Under the pieces are notes generated by a model, which saw only the letters and a list, made by a program, of their open reading frames with translations, did no database searches and was not told the origin of the DNA. A stretch of DNA of 64,000 nt from Gammaproteobacteria bacterium (GTDB lineage Bacteria > Pseudomonadota > Gammaproteobacteria > UBA6429 > Thiohalophilaceae), in NCBI GenBank assembly GCA_016125505.1, contig WGLP01000009.1, positions 62,001 to 126,000 on the forward strand. The letters are read 5' to 3'. Made by a program: the position numbers and the translations under genes. Numbering within the stretch: the first letter of the stretch is position 1; every line of letters begins with the position of its first letter. This document shows, piece after piece, positions 24,711-34,705 of the stretch.

Positions 24711-25820
24711 ATGTTATTTGATATCAATGAAAAGTTTGCCAGGAAGATGAGTTATCGCAAGCGTTCGAGCAGCGGTTCGACGACCACGACGACAACCACC
24801 AGTGGTGGCGGCGGTGGCGGCGGTGGTGGCATGTGCGGCGGTGTTGGTGGCGCCTGTTATGTCTACCCGGATGCACCGGCCACACCGGGTATCGTCACCC
24901 CGGACGTCACCTTCGGTCGCGGTATCTACATGAACGGTTCGATGACCATGGATGATGGCAAGTCGGTAACGATCTGGGGCTTCACCGATACCGGCAGTAA
25001 CGGCACACAGATGGGCGGTATGGGCGGCAACATGGGTGGCGGCGTGTTTCCGTCACCGGCCATGCGCGTCACCGCTGGCCAGGTTGTACATACCACCCTC
25101 GACGTTAGCGGCATGATGTGGGTGCATACCATTCACCATCACGGCATCGAACCGGCGGATCATGCGGACGGTGTCGGCCACATCACCTGGGACGTCGACG
25201 GTGTGTATACCTATCAATGGCGGCCGGTACATCCCGGCACGTACTTCTATCATTGTCACGTCAACACGCCCTTGCATGCCGAGCTCGGTATGTATGGCGC
25301 CTTGGTTGTCGATCCGGTGGAAGGTCCGGGTACCCTGATCTCCGGCGGGCCCACCTATGATGCGGAATGTTTCTGGGCAGTGGATGAAATCGATTCGCGC
25401 TGGCATACCTTGTGTTGGGATGCCGGTACCTGCGGTCAGGACGTGGGTCTGAACCTGCTGCGTCCGGATTACTTCATCATCACCGGCGTGGATGGCAGTG
25501 GCACCTCCGCCATGAACAATCCGCCGATCTCCGGCAGCATCCAGGCAGGCCAGACGATCCTGGCGCGTTATATCTGCGCCGGTTTCCACCCGCAACAGGT
25601 ACACATCCCGTCGGCACTGAACGCCAAGATCTACCTGTCCGACGGTCGTCCCCTGCCTAACCCCGTGAGTACTACCGGCTTTCGTGCCATCTCCGGCGAA
25701 CGCTACGATATCATCATGAAGCCGACGAAACCCGGCAACTATATTGTCTCGTTCGATATCAAGGACTGGATTACCGGTAATGTCTGGGGTACGGCGAAGA
25801 CAAACATCACGGTGACCTGA
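24711..25820 (+). CDS. Multicopper oxidase partner subunit with type-1 copper ligands
   Basis: 369 residues with no signal peptide, so export probably needs the Tat-bearing partner. An N-terminal low-complexity stretch (Ser/Thr-rich, then a run of Gly, about 18-45) leads to cupredoxin domain 1. Its copper loops are HTIHHHGIEP (about 139-148) and FYHCHVNTPLHAELGM (about 180-195), the latter giving type-1 ligands Cys, His and Met and an HxH pair. Domain 2 (about 240-369) has only scattered His. Combined with the upstream subunit, four HxH motifs and one type-1 site are present, what a complete multicopper oxidase needs. GGGGAACGG lies before the ATG. Copper or metal oxidation is a family-based guess, supported by the efflux genes downstream. 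Confidence 0.75.
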   Translation: MLFDINEKFARKMSYRKRSSSGSTTTTTTTSGGGGGGGGGMCGGVGGACYVYPDAPATPGIVTPDVTFGRGIYMNGSMTMDDGKSVTIWGFTDTGSNGTQMGGMGGNMGGGVFPSPAMRVTAGQVVHTTLDVSGMMWVHTIHHHGIEPADHADGVGHITWDVDGVYTYQWRPVHPGTYFYHCHVNTPLHAELGMYGALVVDPVEGPGTLISGGPTYDAECFWAVDEIDSRWHTLCWDAGTCGQDVGLNLLRPDYFIITGVDGSGTSAMNNPPISGSIQAGQTILARYICAGFHPQQVHIPSALNAKIYLSDGRPLPNPVSTTGFRAISGERYDIIMKPTKPGNYIVSFDIKDWITGNVWGTAKTNITVT

Positions 25821-25859
25821 TTCAGCACCATAATACTTATAACAGCTGTGTAACCCACT

Positions 25860-25887
25860 GGGGAGAACGCGAGTTCTCCCTTTTTTT
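25860..25887 (+). terminator. Rho-independent terminator
   Basis: GGGAGAAC, GCGA loop, GTTCTCCC and seven T. It lies 40 bases after the second multicopper oxidase gene and closes that operon. Confidence 0.9.
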
Positions 25888-25943
25888 ATGTCGCGAAAAT
25901 ATCGGATTCAGTTACAACTGAATTCATCGCGTATAATTATCAA

Positions 25944-27002
25944 ATGACGAACAGACCTCATCGCCTATTCCAACCCGGTGTCGCGGCGGCACTTGGCGCA
26001 GCCTTACTCTTCGGTGCCGGTACGCCCCTGGCGAAACTCTTATTGCACGACATCAACCTCTGGTTGCTGGCCGGATTGTTTTACCTGGGTTCCGGTATCG
26101 GACTGAGCCTCTACCGATTGCTCACACAAGCCCGTGCCGTTCAGCTGGCGCGCAACGAACTCGGCTGGCTGGCAGGTGCCGTATTCGCCGGTGGCGTCGT
26201 CGGCCCGGTGTTATTGATGTACGGACTGGCACACATGCCGGCATCCGGTGCCGCGCTGCTGTTGAATGCCGAAGGTGTCTTCACCGCGCTCCTGGCCTGG
26301 GTGGTCTTCAAGGAAAATGTCGATTACCGAATTGCCTTGGGTATGGCGGCGATTGCGGCCGGCGCCGTGATCTTAAGCTGGCCCAGGACGGCACAGTTTG
26401 CCGGTGTCCTACCCGCCCTGGCCGTGCTGGGCGCCTGTCTCGCCTGGGGCATCGATAATAATCTGACGCGTAAAGTCTCGCTGACGGATGCCTCCTGGAT
26501 CGCCGCGGTGAAAGGCACCAGCGCCGGCGCGGTAAACTTAACCCTTGCCCTTTTGCTCGGCAGCACGCTCCCGGCCTGGCAAACCACGGCCTCGGCACTG
26601 GTGGTCGGTTTCTTTGCCTACGGTGTGAGCCTGGTCCTGTTCGTCATTGCGATGCGTCATCTCGGTACCGCGCGCACCGGGGCTTACTTCACCGTCGCGC
26701 CTTTCTTCGGCGCCGTACTTGCGCTCAGCCTCGGCGAACCGCTTACGCTTCAACTTGCCATGGCAGGCGTGCTCATGGCGATCGGGATCGGGTTACACCT
26801 GACCGAACGCCACGTCCATGAACATACGCACGAAGCCATGGAGCATACGCACGAACATGTTCACGACATCCATCATCAGCACGCGCACGAGGTTCCCGTT
26901 GCGCCCGGTGTTAAACACACGCACCGGCATCGACATGAACCGATGATACACACCCATGCGCATTTTCCAGATACGCATCATCGCGGGCACAAACATTCAT
27001 GA
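25944..27002 (+). CDS. EamA/DMT-family transporter with His-rich C-terminal tail
   Basis: 352 residues. Ten membrane helices in two EamA halves (about 10-140 and 150-285), each with the typical LLNAEGVFTALLAW-type end segment. From about 288 a cytosolic or periplasmic tail of about 60 residues contains 23 His, many in HxH or HTHEH patterns. Such tails bind Zn, Ni, Co or Cu. The family usually exports metabolites; the tail suggests metal handling or regulation by metal. The gene is convergent with cusA-like efflux and downstream of the multicopper oxidase pair, which fits a metal-homeostasis block. It starts 57 bases after a terminator, so it has its own promoter. Confidence 0.85.
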   Translation: MTNRPHRLFQPGVAAALGAALLFGAGTPLAKLLLHDINLWLLAGLFYLGSGIGLSLYRLLTQARAVQLARNELGWLAGAVFAGGVVGPVLLMYGLAHMPASGAALLLNAEGVFTALLAWVVFKENVDYRIALGMAAIAAGAVILSWPRTAQFAGVLPALAVLGACLAWGIDNNLTRKVSLTDASWIAAVKGTSAGAVNLTLALLLGSTLPAWQTTASALVVGFFAYGVSLVLFVIAMRHLGTARTGAYFTVAPFFGAVLALSLGEPLTLQLAMAGVLMAIGIGLHLTERHVHEHTHEAMEHTHEHVHDIHHQHAHEVPVAPGVKHTHRHRHEPMIHTHAHFPDTHHRGHKHS

Positions 27003-27010
27003 CGCAGGGA

Positions 27011-30000
27011 TCAGTCTGGTCTTTGGCTGGCGCCCAGTTTCAAGACCCTGCCCTTCCACAATAAATACACCACCGGGATCACAAACAAGGACAACAGCGG
27101 CGCGGTGATCATGCCGCCGATCATCGGCGCGGCGATGCGCTGCATCACCTCCGAACCGGTGCCGTGACCCAGCATGATCGGCAACAGGCCAGCGAGGATG
27201 ACCGTTACCGTCATTGCCTTGGGCCGAATGCGCATGACGGCCCCTTCCATGATCGCGGCATTGAGATCCGCCATGCTATGCAGCTGGTCCCTGCGTATTC
27301 GCTCCTGCACGGCGTTATCGAGATAGATCAACATGATGACCCCGAACTCGGCGGACACGCCGGCAAGCGCGATCATGCCCACGGCCGTCGCCACCGAGGT
27401 GTGATAGCCCAACAGCAACATCAACCAGTAACTGCCGACTAACGCAAACGGCAGCGTGACGAGCACCAGCAGGGCCTCGCCGATATTGCGGAAGGTCAGA
27501 TACAACAATAAAAAGATGATCACCAGGGTCAGCGGGATCACTTCCATCAGTTTTGCCCGGGCGCGTTGCATGTATTCGTATTGTCCCGTCCAGGTCACGG
27601 AATACCCGGGCGGTAACGCCACCTTCTCTGCCACCAGCTTGCGCGCGGCATCGACATAACTGCCCAGGTCGACACCGTGAATATCGATAAAGGTCCAGCC
27701 ATCCAGGCGCGCGTTTTCACTCTTGATCACCGGCGGGCCATCGACGATCTTGATGCTGGCGACTTCGCCCAGCGGTATCTGCAAACCGCGTGGCGTGACG
27801 ATAGGCAGGTTGCGCAGCTTGTCAAGGTCATCGCGATCCTCGCGCGCGAAACGCAGGTTCACCGGATAGCGCTCGACGCCTTCGACGGTGTAAGTGACAT
27901 TGATCCCGCCGACGGCGGCACTGATCACTTCGTTGATATCCGCCACGCTTAAACCCAGAAACGCGGCCTTATCACGATCCGGCGTGACGTCGATATAACG
28001 CCCACCGGTCACACGTTCGGAATAGGCGGACGCGGTACCGCGTACCTCTTTGACCACAGCTTCGATCTCGCGCCCGATCTTTTCGATCACCCGCAGGTCC
28101 GGACCGGAGACTTTCACGCCCACGGGCGTCTTGATCCCGGTCGAGAGCATGTCGATACGGGTTTTGATCGGCATCAGCCAGGCGTTGGTCAGTCCCGGCA
28201 GATCGACATTGCTGTCCAGCTCATGGATCAGTTTCTCCAGGGTCATGCCCTTGCGCCATTGCGCGCGCGGCTTGAGCTGAATGATGGTTTCGATCATGGT
28301 CAGCGGCGCCGGGTCGGTGGCCGTATCCGCCCGCCCGATCTTGCCGAAGACCTGTTTGACCTCCGGGATGGTTTTGATAATGCGATCGGTCTCCTGCAGC
28401 AACTGCTGCGCCTTGCCGATGGACAGGCCCGGCAAAGTAGTCGGCATATACATAAGATCGCCTTCGAACATCTCCGGCATAAATTCATGCCCGAGGCCGC
28501 CGCCCATACGTGCAACAAACGGCGCCCAACTGAACGCATGACGCCAACCCGCTTCAATATGCGTCTGCCAGTTATCGATGGTGTCTTCATAACGCGCACG
28601 CACACTGCCATGCGTTGCGGGTCCGGCGACTGCGTCGATCAACGATGTGGGCCAGGTCAGCGGCGATAACAGACCACTGACACCGCCGATGGGGATCACG
28701 ATCGTCACCAGAATCATGGCGGCAAGGATCAGGCTCTGTTTCGGCGCGGCCAATACCTGTTGCAAGCGCGCTTGATATATACGCAGCAACCAGCGACTCA
28801 AGGGATTGGCGGATTCCGCGGGGATGCGGCCGCGAATGAAATAGCCCATGAGCACCGGCACCAGGGTCACCGCCAGTCCGGCCGCCGCCGCCATGGCATA
28901 GGTCTTGGTGTACGCCAGCGGTGCGAACAACCTGCCCTCCTGCGCCTGCAAGGTAAACACCGGCAGAAAGCTCAGGGTGATGATCAACAGCGAGAAAAAC
29001 AGGGCGGGACCCACTTCACTGGCGGCATTGGCGATCAACTGCCAGCGAGTCTCGTTCTCCAGATCTTTATCAGGATATTGTTGTCGCCATTGTTCCAGAT
29101 GCTTGTGGGCGTTTTCGATCATCACGATAGCGGCATCGACCATGGCGCCGATGGCAATGGCAATCCCGCCCAGCGACATGATGTTCGCATTGATGCCGTG
29201 CCAGCGCATAATGATAAACGCGGTCAGGATGCCGAGTGGTAAGGTCACGATGGCCACGAAGGCCGAGCGCAGGTGAAACAGGAACAACAGACACACCAGC
29301 GCCACGACAATAAATTCCTCCACCAGTTTGCCTGACAGATTATCGACGGCGCGATGGATCAATTGCGAACGATCATAGGTGGGCACGATCTCGACGCCGG
29401 CCGGCAGGCCGTGTTTGAGTTCCTCGATCCGTTTTTTCACCGCGGCGATCGTAGTCAGGGCGTTTTCGCCATAGCGCATCACCACGATACCACCGGTGAC
29501 TTCACCTTCGCCGTTGAGATCGGCAATGCCACGCCGCATCTCCGGCCCGACTTGTACCGTCGCCAGGTCCCGCACCAGTAAGGGGATGCCGTCCTTGCCG
29601 GTGACCACCGGAATGCGTTCGATATCTTCGCGCGAGGTCAGGAAGCCGCGGGTGTGGATCATGTACTCCGCCTCGGACAATTCGATCACCGAACCACCGA
29701 CCTCGGCGTTGCTACGTTTGATTGCCCTGGCGAGCGTCGCTAGCGGAATGCCATAGGCGCGCAGGCGTTCCGGATTGGCGATCACCTGATACTGACGCAC
29801 CATGCCACCGACCGTCGCCACCTCGGCCACGCCGGGGACAGTCTGTAATTCAAACTTCAGGAACCAGTCCTGCAGACTACGTAACTGTGACAGGTCATGT
29901 TTACCGCTGCGGTCGACCAGGGCATAGGAATAGACCCAACCCACACCGGTGGCATCCGGTCCCAGATGCGGTTGCACGCCCGCCGGTAAATTCGCCGCCG

Positions 30001-30349
30001 CCTGACTCAGGTATTCCAGGACCCGGCTGCGCGCCCAATACAGATCGGTGCCGTCTTCAAACACCACGTAGACATAGGAATCACCGAAATAGGAAAACCC
30101 GCGCACGACCTTGGCACCGGGCACGGACAGCATGGTGGTAGTGATGGGATAAGTGACCTGTTTCTCGACCACGTCCGGCGACTGTCCGGGATAACTGGTG
30201 CGGATGATGACCTGGACGTCGGAGAGATCGGGGATCGCATCGAGGGGAATATGTTTGATCGACAGCCAGCCCCAGCCCGTCAACAACAAGGTGACCACCA
30301 GCACCAACACGCGATTGCTAATCGACCAGCGGATCAGTTTCGCCAACAT
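27011..30349 (-). CDS. cusA: CusA/CzcA-type heavy-metal RND efflux permease
   Basis: 1,112 residues. Twelve membrane helices and two large periplasmic loops of the RND fold. The proton-relay residues are visible as [13 protein letters not shown] (Asp), [13 protein letters not shown] (Glu) and [13 protein letters not shown] (Lys). Copper-type Met triad positions are kept: [21 protein letters not shown] and [12 protein letters not shown], as in CusA, so Cu(I)/Ag(I) is the likely substrate. It is about 65 residues longer than CusA because of an extra segment (about 570-640, between [14 protein letters not shown] and [10 protein letters not shown]) in the second half. The adaptor gene ends six bases upstream; no outer-membrane factor gene is in the window. 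Confidence 0.9.
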   Translation of the reverse strand: MLAKLIRWSISNRVLVLVVTLLLTGWGWLSIKHIPLDAIPDLSDVQVIIRTSYPGQSPDVVEKQVTYPITTTMLSVPGAKVVRGFSYFGDSYVYVVFEDGTDLYWARSRVLEYLSQAAANLPAGVQPHLGPDATGVGWVYSYALVDRSGKHDLSQLRSLQDWFLKFELQTVPGVAEVATVGGMVRQYQVIANPERLRAYGIPLATLARAIKRSNAEVGGSVIELSEAEYMIHTRGFLTSREDIERIPVVTGKDGIPLLVRDLATVQVGPEMRRGIADLNGEGEVTGGIVVMRYGENALTTIAAVKKRIEELKHGLPAGVEIVPTYDRSQLIHRAVDNLSGKLVEEFIVVALVCLLFLFHLRSAFVAIVTLPLGILTAFIIMRWHGINANIMSLGGIAIAIGAMVDAAIVMIENAHKHLEQWRQQYPDKDLENETRWQLIANAASEVGPALFFSLLIITLSFLPVFTLQAQEGRLFAPLAYTKTYAMAAAAGLAVTLVPVLMGYFIRGRIPAESANPLSRWLLRIYQARLQQVLAAPKQSLILAAMILVTIVIPIGGVSGLLSPLTWPTSLIDAVAGPATHGSVRARYEDTIDNWQTHIEAGWRHAFSWAPFVARMGGGLGHEFMPEMFEGDLMYMPTTLPGLSIGKAQQLLQETDRIIKTIPEVKQVFGKIGRADTATDPAPLTMIETIIQLKPRAQWRKGMTLEKLIHELDSNVDLPGLTNAWLMPIKTRIDMLSTGIKTPVGVKVSGPDLRVIEKIGREIEAVVKEVRGTASAYSERVTGGRYIDVTPDRDKAAFLGLSVADINEVISAAVGGINVTYTVEGVERYPVNLRFAREDRDDLDKLRNLPIVTPRGLQIPLGEVASIKIVDGPPVIKSENARLDGWTFIDIHGVDLGSYVDAARKLVAEKVALPPGYSVTWTGQYEYMQRARAKLMEVIPLTLVIIFLLLYLTFRNIGEALLVLVTLPFALVGSYWLMLLLGYHTSVATAVGMIALAGVSAEFGVIMLIYLDNAVQERIRRDQLHSMADLNAAIMEGAVMRIRPKAMTVTVILAGLLPIMLGHGTGSEVMQRIAAPMIGGMITAPLLSLFVIPVVYLLWKGRVLKLGASQRPD

Positions 30350-30355
30350 GCGTGC

Positions 30356-31636
30356 TTACTTCGCCTCACCAAAACGCGCAAAGCTCGCCTGCAGGTTGGC
30401 TTCCGAATCGATCAGGAACTGCCCGGAGGTGACAACCTTGTCGCCCGCCTTCAGGCCGGAGAGGATCTCGACCTCATCCTCGCTGCGCATGCCGGAGACG
30501 ACATCCACCGGTTGAAACCGGCCATTACCGCGATCCAGGATCACGCTCTCGCGTTTGCCCGTCACGATCAGGGCCTCACGCGGGATCTTCAGCAGATCGC
30601 GCTTGGGTCCGCCGTAGATGCGCACATCCGCGAACATATTCGGCTTGAGCAGGCCATCGGTATTGGGTACCAGCAAGCGCACGCGCAGGGTTCGCGTGCG
30701 TGGGTCCAGTTCCGGATAGATGTAATTCACCTGACCGTTATAGCGTTTGCCCGGCAGCGCCTTCACTTCGATCTCCGCGCTCAGGCCGCGGCGCACATAT
30801 TCCATTTGATGTTCATAGACATCCGCCTCGACCCAGACACTCGAGGTATCGGCAATGGTGAAGATCGGATAGTAAGGCGGGATAAACTGATGGTTCTCGA
30901 CATTGTGGCGGATGATCACGCCGTGCATGGGCGAGTAAATCGGCAGACGGAACTTGGGTTTGCCGGCGCGGGCGATTTCGTTTTGCAGGCTTTCGGAGAC
31001 GCCCATGTAACGCAAGGCGTCTCGCGCATCGACACTCTCACGGCGTTTGCCGTATTTTTCCAGCACGCCGGATTTGTCCTTCTTTTGCGCCGCAATGAAA
31101 TCTTTCTGTACCTTGAGGAATTCGGGAGAGTACAACTCGAGTAACAGCTCGCCCTTTTCCACGGTCAGGCCAACCCGCCGCCGGCTCAGGTTCTCGACCC
31201 AACCCGCCGTTGCCACCCACACGTCTTTGACCAGGTCACGATCGTAATCGACATAACCCACGGTATTGATGTATTGCCAGAGACTGCCACGAGTGACTGC
31301 CGCGGTGCGCACTCCCAGTTTCTGGATCACATCCGGCGCCAGCGCGACCACCGGTTGCGCCTGTGCATGCTGATCGACCTCTTTCTTCACCAGCGCCATG
31401 CCGCAGATCGGACAATGCCCGGGATGCTCGCGCACGATGTTCGGATGCATGGGACAGACGTAGGTGGCGGTGTCTGCCTTGGCAATCGGCGGTACGGCGG
31501 CCTGACCTGCAGCGTCGACCTTGCCCGGCGCGGGCGATTTGTTACATGCCGCCAGCAACAGCGCGAGACCGAGACAGGTGGCGAATTTGAGCGGAATGCC
31601 GGTGCGTGGCGTGGGTAGCAGCTTGGTCAGGATCAC
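30356..31636 (-). CDS. cusB: CusB-like heavy-metal RND adaptor with metal-binding domain
   Basis: About 426 residues starting at GTG 31636, chosen because GAGG lies eight bases upstream and a lipoprotein signal (LGLALLLAACNKS) follows at the right distance; the frame is open to 31732. After the lipidated Cys comes a heavy-metal-binding domain, YVCPMHPNIVREHPGHCPICGMALV (CPMHP and CPICGM). The adaptor body is next: lipoyl halves around a helical hairpin, and YSPMHGVIIRHNV and ADVYEHQMEYVRRG motifs as in CusB. It connects CusA to an outer-membrane channel and hands over metal. The HMB domain is known in Cus/Sil-like and Czc-like adaptors. Confidence 0.9.
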   Translation of the reverse strand: MILTKLLPTPRTGIPLKFATCLGLALLLAACNKSPAPGKVDAAGQAAVPPIAKADTATYVCPMHPNIVREHPGHCPICGMALVKKEVDQHAQAQPVVALAPDVIQKLGVRTAAVTRGSLWQYINTVGYVDYDRDLVKDVWVATAGWVENLSRRRVGLTVEKGELLLELYSPEFLKVQKDFIAAQKKDKSGVLEKYGKRRESVDARDALRYMGVSESLQNEIARAGKPKFRLPIYSPMHGVIIRHNVENHQFIPPYYPIFTIADTSSVWVEADVYEHQMEYVRRGLSAEIEVKALPGKRYNGQVNYIYPELDPRTRTLRVRLLVPNTDGLLKPNMFADVRIYGGPKRDLLKIPREALIVTGKRESVILDRGNGRFQPVDVVSGMRSEDEVEILSGLKAGDKVVTSGQFLIDSEANLQASFARFGEAK

Positions 31637-32052
31637 ATTCCATACCTCAGAGTCATGAGCACTGGAAAACGACACCAGGCGCGCATTGGCGCGGGCGATT
31701 ACAAACCCTGAGCTATTTGCTGCCATGCCCACACCTGGTGGTCATGTCGACACGGCTACCAGACTAAGCGGGGACGGAGACAGACACCTCCGTACCCGAA
31801 CAAAGGTCCTAGCATGATTAATTATAATAATGCGATTAAGGATAATTCCTGACCGTATAGCTGGCAAGCTTTTCCCAGAAAAACAAAGACTTCCGATGGT
31901 TTCTGGCAGACAGACAACATTGTGCCCGGCCCGGCCGGGAACTGGCCTGCCCGGCAGAGCACGGCAGGACATGATGGCTTTGGCAGTACCTTATCCGAGC
32001 TTCGTGCTATGCTTCACCGCCTGAATAAACATGGACTTAGCCCAATAAGCTA
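31637..32052. other. Intergenic region between divergent cus and ccm operons
   Basis: About 415 bases carrying the start regions of cusB (minus) and ccmA (plus). An AT-rich core at about 31,815-31,850 (TAATTATAATAATGCG) could hold the cusB promoter, and GTGCTATGCTTC near 32,005 may be the -10 region of ccm. I found no clear CueR- or CusR-type operator, no small gene, and no ribosome-binding site in front of ccmA. Open frames here are short and unlike proteins. Confidence 0.4.
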
Positions 32053-32688
32053 ATGGCGAAAGCATCCTCCTCCCTCTCGGTTGCAAACCTGTCCGCCGTG
32101 CGTGGCGAATCCCGCCTGTTCGACGGCTTGTCGTTCGAGATACAGCCAGGCCAGATCCTGTTCATCCAGGGCCGGAATGGCTGTGGAAAGAGTTCTCTCT
32201 TATATATATTGGCGGGCTTACGGCTCCCCGAGACCGGCACAGTATGTTGGGACGGGACGGACATTCAGCAGCTGGGTAAGCAGTACCATAGCCAGCTGTG
32301 TTTCGTCGGCCATACCAACGGCGTCAAGGCCGACCTGACGGTCTGGGAAAATATTGAGGGTTTTCAGAAACTTAAACCTGGCTCCTCGGAGGCAATCCAG
32401 GCCACCATCGATGCCCTCGGCCTGGCGGGTTATGAAGATTCCCTGGCCTACCAGCTCTCGTCCGGGCAACAGCGGCGCCTCGCCCTGTCGCGGCTGATGC
32501 TGAGCAATCAGCCCCTCTGGATCCTGGACGAGCCCTTCACCTCCCTGGATAAACACAGCATCCGGCTATTTGAGTCTCTGGTTTCGTCCCATAGCCAGAA
32601 CGGCGGGCTGGTCATCGTGACCTCCCACCAGGCCCTGGACCTGACGGGTACTGAGGCCATCCACCTGCACCTGGAGCAGGCGGCCTGA
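32053..32688 (+). CDS. ccmA: Heme exporter ATPase CcmA
   Basis: 211-residue ATPase of the CcmABCD complex, which releases holo-CcmE after heme loading. It has Walker A GRNGCGKSSLL (about 40-50), signature LSSGQQRRLALSRL (about 137-150) and Walker B LWILDEPFTSLD (about 156-167). It is the first gene of a nine-gene ccm operon; its stop overlaps the ccmB start by one base. No ribosome-binding site is evident before ATG 32053. Confidence 0.95.
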   Translation: MAKASSSLSVANLSAVRGESRLFDGLSFEIQPGQILFIQGRNGCGKSSLLYILAGLRLPETGTVCWDGTDIQQLGKQYHSQLCFVGHTNGVKADLTVWENIEGFQKLKPGSSEAIQATIDALGLAGYEDSLAYQLSSGQQRRLALSRLMLSNQPLWILDEPFTSLDKHSIRLFESLVSSHSQNGGLVIVTSHQALDLTGTEAIHLHLEQAA

Positions 32689-33353
32689 TGGGGGCGGTGA
32701 TTTACATGATCCGGCGCGAATTGTTGCTGGCAATGCGCCAACGGGCGGAACTCGTCAACGCTGTGTTGTTCTATTGCTTCATCGTGGTGCTGTTTCCCCT
32801 GGCCATCGGTGCCCAGGCGGCGTTGATCACCAAGGTCGCCCCGGCCATTATCTGGGTCGCAGCATTGTTATCTGTATTGTTGTCGATTGATCGGACCTTT
32901 CGTTCCGACTTTGAGGACGGTTCGCTGGAACAATTGATCCTGAGCGCGCATCCTCTGTCGCTGTTGGTCCTGGGTAAGATCCTGGCGCACTGGCTCGTCA
33001 GCGGTCTGCCTTTGTTAGTGCTTACTCCGCTACTAACCCTTTTTCTTGGGATGGATATGGGGAGTATCAAGGTCCTGCTGCTGACCCTGTTATTAGGAAC
33101 ACCGGTGTTGAGTGCGGTTGGTGCCATCGGGGTCGCGCTGACCGTCGGCCTGCGCCGGGGCGGTATCCTCCTGGCCTTGCTGGTGTTGCCGATGTATGTG
33201 CCGGTGCTGATCTTCGCGACCGTGATGGTGGAACATGCCCGCAGCGGGTTGCCGATGACGGCCGAGATGTCGATGCTGATCGCCTTTCTGATCCTGGCGC
33301 TTACCCTGGCCCCCTGGCCGACGGCAGCTGCCTTAAAAGTGAGTGTAAGTTAA
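32688..33353 (+). CDS. ccmB: Heme exporter permease CcmB
   Basis: 221 residues, six predicted membrane helices, beginning MGAVIYMIRRELLLAMRQRA, which is typical of CcmB. The cytoplasmic segment DRTFRSDFEDGSLEQLILS (about 65-83) is the family's conserved contact with the ATPase. It forms the CcmA2B2CD assembly in the inner membrane. The start overlaps the ccmA stop (TGATG), indicating translational coupling. Confidence 0.95.
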   Translation: MGAVIYMIRRELLLAMRQRAELVNAVLFYCFIVVLFPLAIGAQAALITKVAPAIIWVAALLSVLLSIDRTFRSDFEDGSLEQLILSAHPLSLLVLGKILAHWLVSGLPLLVLTPLLTLFLGMDMGSIKVLLLTLLLGTPVLSAVGAIGVALTVGLRRGGILLALLVLPMYVPVLIFATVMVEHARSGLPMTAEMSMLIAFLILALTLAPWPTAAALKVSVS

Positions 33354-33356
33354 AAC

Positions 33357-34100
33357 ATGATCATGCCGTTTTTGCACAGACTGTCCTCACCGCCACGGTT
33401 TTACCGCCTGGCGAGTCGCTGGATCCCCTGGCTGGGCTGGGGGAGCCTGGTCTTCATGCTGGTCGGGACCATCTGGGGCCTGGGCTTCGCGCCCGCCGAT
33501 TATCAGCAGGGCAACGCCTTCCGCATTATGTATATCCACGTCCCCGCCGCCTGGCTGTCCCTGTTCATCTATACCGTGATGGCCGTCAGCGCCGTCATCG
33601 CCTTTGTCTGGCGCATCAAGCTGGCCGAGGTCATGATCATCGCCAATGCGCCCATCGGGGCGACGTTTACCTTCCTCGCCCTCATCACCGGTTCCATCTG
33701 GGGTAAACCCATGTGGGGCACCTGGTGGGAATGGGATCCACGTCTGACCTTTGAATTGATTTTGCTGTTTCAATACTTCGGCGTCATCGCCCTGTATACA
33801 GCCATTGCCGATCGGCGGGTCGGTGCCCGCGCGGCGGCCATTCTCGCCATGGTTGGCATCGTGACCGTGCCCATCGTGCACTTCTCCGTCGAATGGTGGA
33901 GTTCCCTGCACCAGGGGCCGAGCGTGACCCGCCTCGACAAACCGGCTATTGCCTGGAGCATGCTGACCCCGCTCTTCATCATGTTCATTGGCACCAATCT
34001 GTTTTATCTGACGGTGTTGTTCCTGCGCGGCCGCAATGAATTGCTGATGCGCGAAAAGCAGACCCAGTGGGTCGCTGAGATCCTGGATGAAGGAGTATGA
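33357..34100 (+). CDS. ccmC: Heme-handling protein CcmC
   Basis: 247 residues, six membrane helices. The tryptophan-rich WWD motif (GTWWEWDPRLTFELILLF, about 119-136) binds periplasmic heme, and His residues in IMYIHVPAAWLS (about 57-68) and VHFSVEWWSSLHQGPS (about 175-190) are the heme axial ligands of the family. It attaches heme to CcmE. Four bases separate it from ccmB. Confidence 0.95.
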   Translation: MIMPFLHRLSSPPRFYRLASRWIPWLGWGSLVFMLVGTIWGLGFAPADYQQGNAFRIMYIHVPAAWLSLFIYTVMAVSAVIAFVWRIKLAEVMIIANAPIGATFTFLALITGSIWGKPMWGTWWEWDPRLTFELILLFQYFGVIALYTAIADRRVGARAAAILAMVGIVTVPIVHFSVEWWSSLHQGPSVTRLDKPAIAWSMLTPLFIMFIGTNLFYLTVLFLRGRNELLMREKQTQWVAEILDEGV

Positions 34101-34267
34101 GCGTGTTTGATAACTTCGATATGGGCAAGTACGCCGTATATGTCTGGTCGTCATATGGACTGGCACTGATCGTCCTGGTCGCCAGTGTTGTCTTACCGCT
34201 CATGCAACACCGCAAGCAACTTCGCATTCTTAAACGACAACGCCGTGCAGGCAGGTTGGAACAATGA
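34097..34267 (+). CDS. ccmD: Heme exporter small subunit CcmD
   Basis: 56 residues, read directly from the sequence: MSVFDNFDMGKYAVYVWSSY, a membrane helix (GLALIVLVASVVLPLM), then a basic tail (RKQLRILKRQRRAG). The GKYAVYVWSSYG pattern is the CcmD signature. It overlaps ccmC by four bases (ATGA) and ccmE likewise. CcmD is needed to release holo-CcmE from CcmABC. Confidence 0.9.
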   Translation: MSVFDNFDMGKYAVYVWSSYGLALIVLVASVVLPLMQHRKQLRILKRQRRAGRLEQ

Positions 34268-34704
34268 ATACAGTCAGACGCAAACGCCTTATTCTGATAA
34301 GCATCATGATCGCCGGCGTCGGTGCCGCCGTGGGCTTTGCCCTCTACGCCTTCAACCAGAACATGATGTTCTATTACTCGCCGACACAGGTCATGGCAGG
34401 CGAAGCGCCGGCGCACGCGCATATCCGCCTCGGCGGTGTCGTGGTCAAAGGTTCGTTCAAACGCATTCCCGACTCCATTCGCTCCGTGTTCGTCGTGAGT
34501 GACGGCGGTCACTCCATCAAAGTGCAATACGACGGGGTTCTGCCCGACCTGTTCCGCGAAGGCCAGGTGGTACTGGCCAAGGGCGTGCTCGATAAGGACA
34601 AGTTATTCGTGGCCGACGAAGTGCTGGCCAAACACGATGAGAAATACATGCCACGCGAAGTCGTGGACTCCCTCAATAAAGCAGCAGAAGCAAAGGTAAA
34701 CTGA
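34264..34704 (+). CDS. ccmE: Heme chaperone CcmE
   Basis: 146 residues: an N-terminal anchor (about 8-30) followed by a periplasmic OB-fold. The heme is bound covalently through His124 in AKHDEKYMP, with Tyr128 as ligand, the CcmE H-x-x-x-Y motif. It takes heme from CcmC and delivers it to CcmF. It overlaps the ccmD end by four bases. Confidence 0.95.
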   Translation: MNTVRRKRLILISIMIAGVGAAVGFALYAFNQNMMFYYSPTQVMAGEAPAHAHIRLGGVVVKGSFKRIPDSIRSVFVVSDGGHSIKVQYDGVLPDLFREGQVVLAKGVLDKDKLFVADEVLAKHDEKYMPREVVDSLNKAAEAKVN

Positions 34705-34705
34705 C

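Noticed and set aside
31637-32052. CusF or CusC gene, or a CusRS regulator, near the cus genes
   Set aside because: No open frame in the intergenic region or nearby genes shows a CusF fold, an outer-membrane TolC-like factor or a two-component pair. They would have to be elsewhere.
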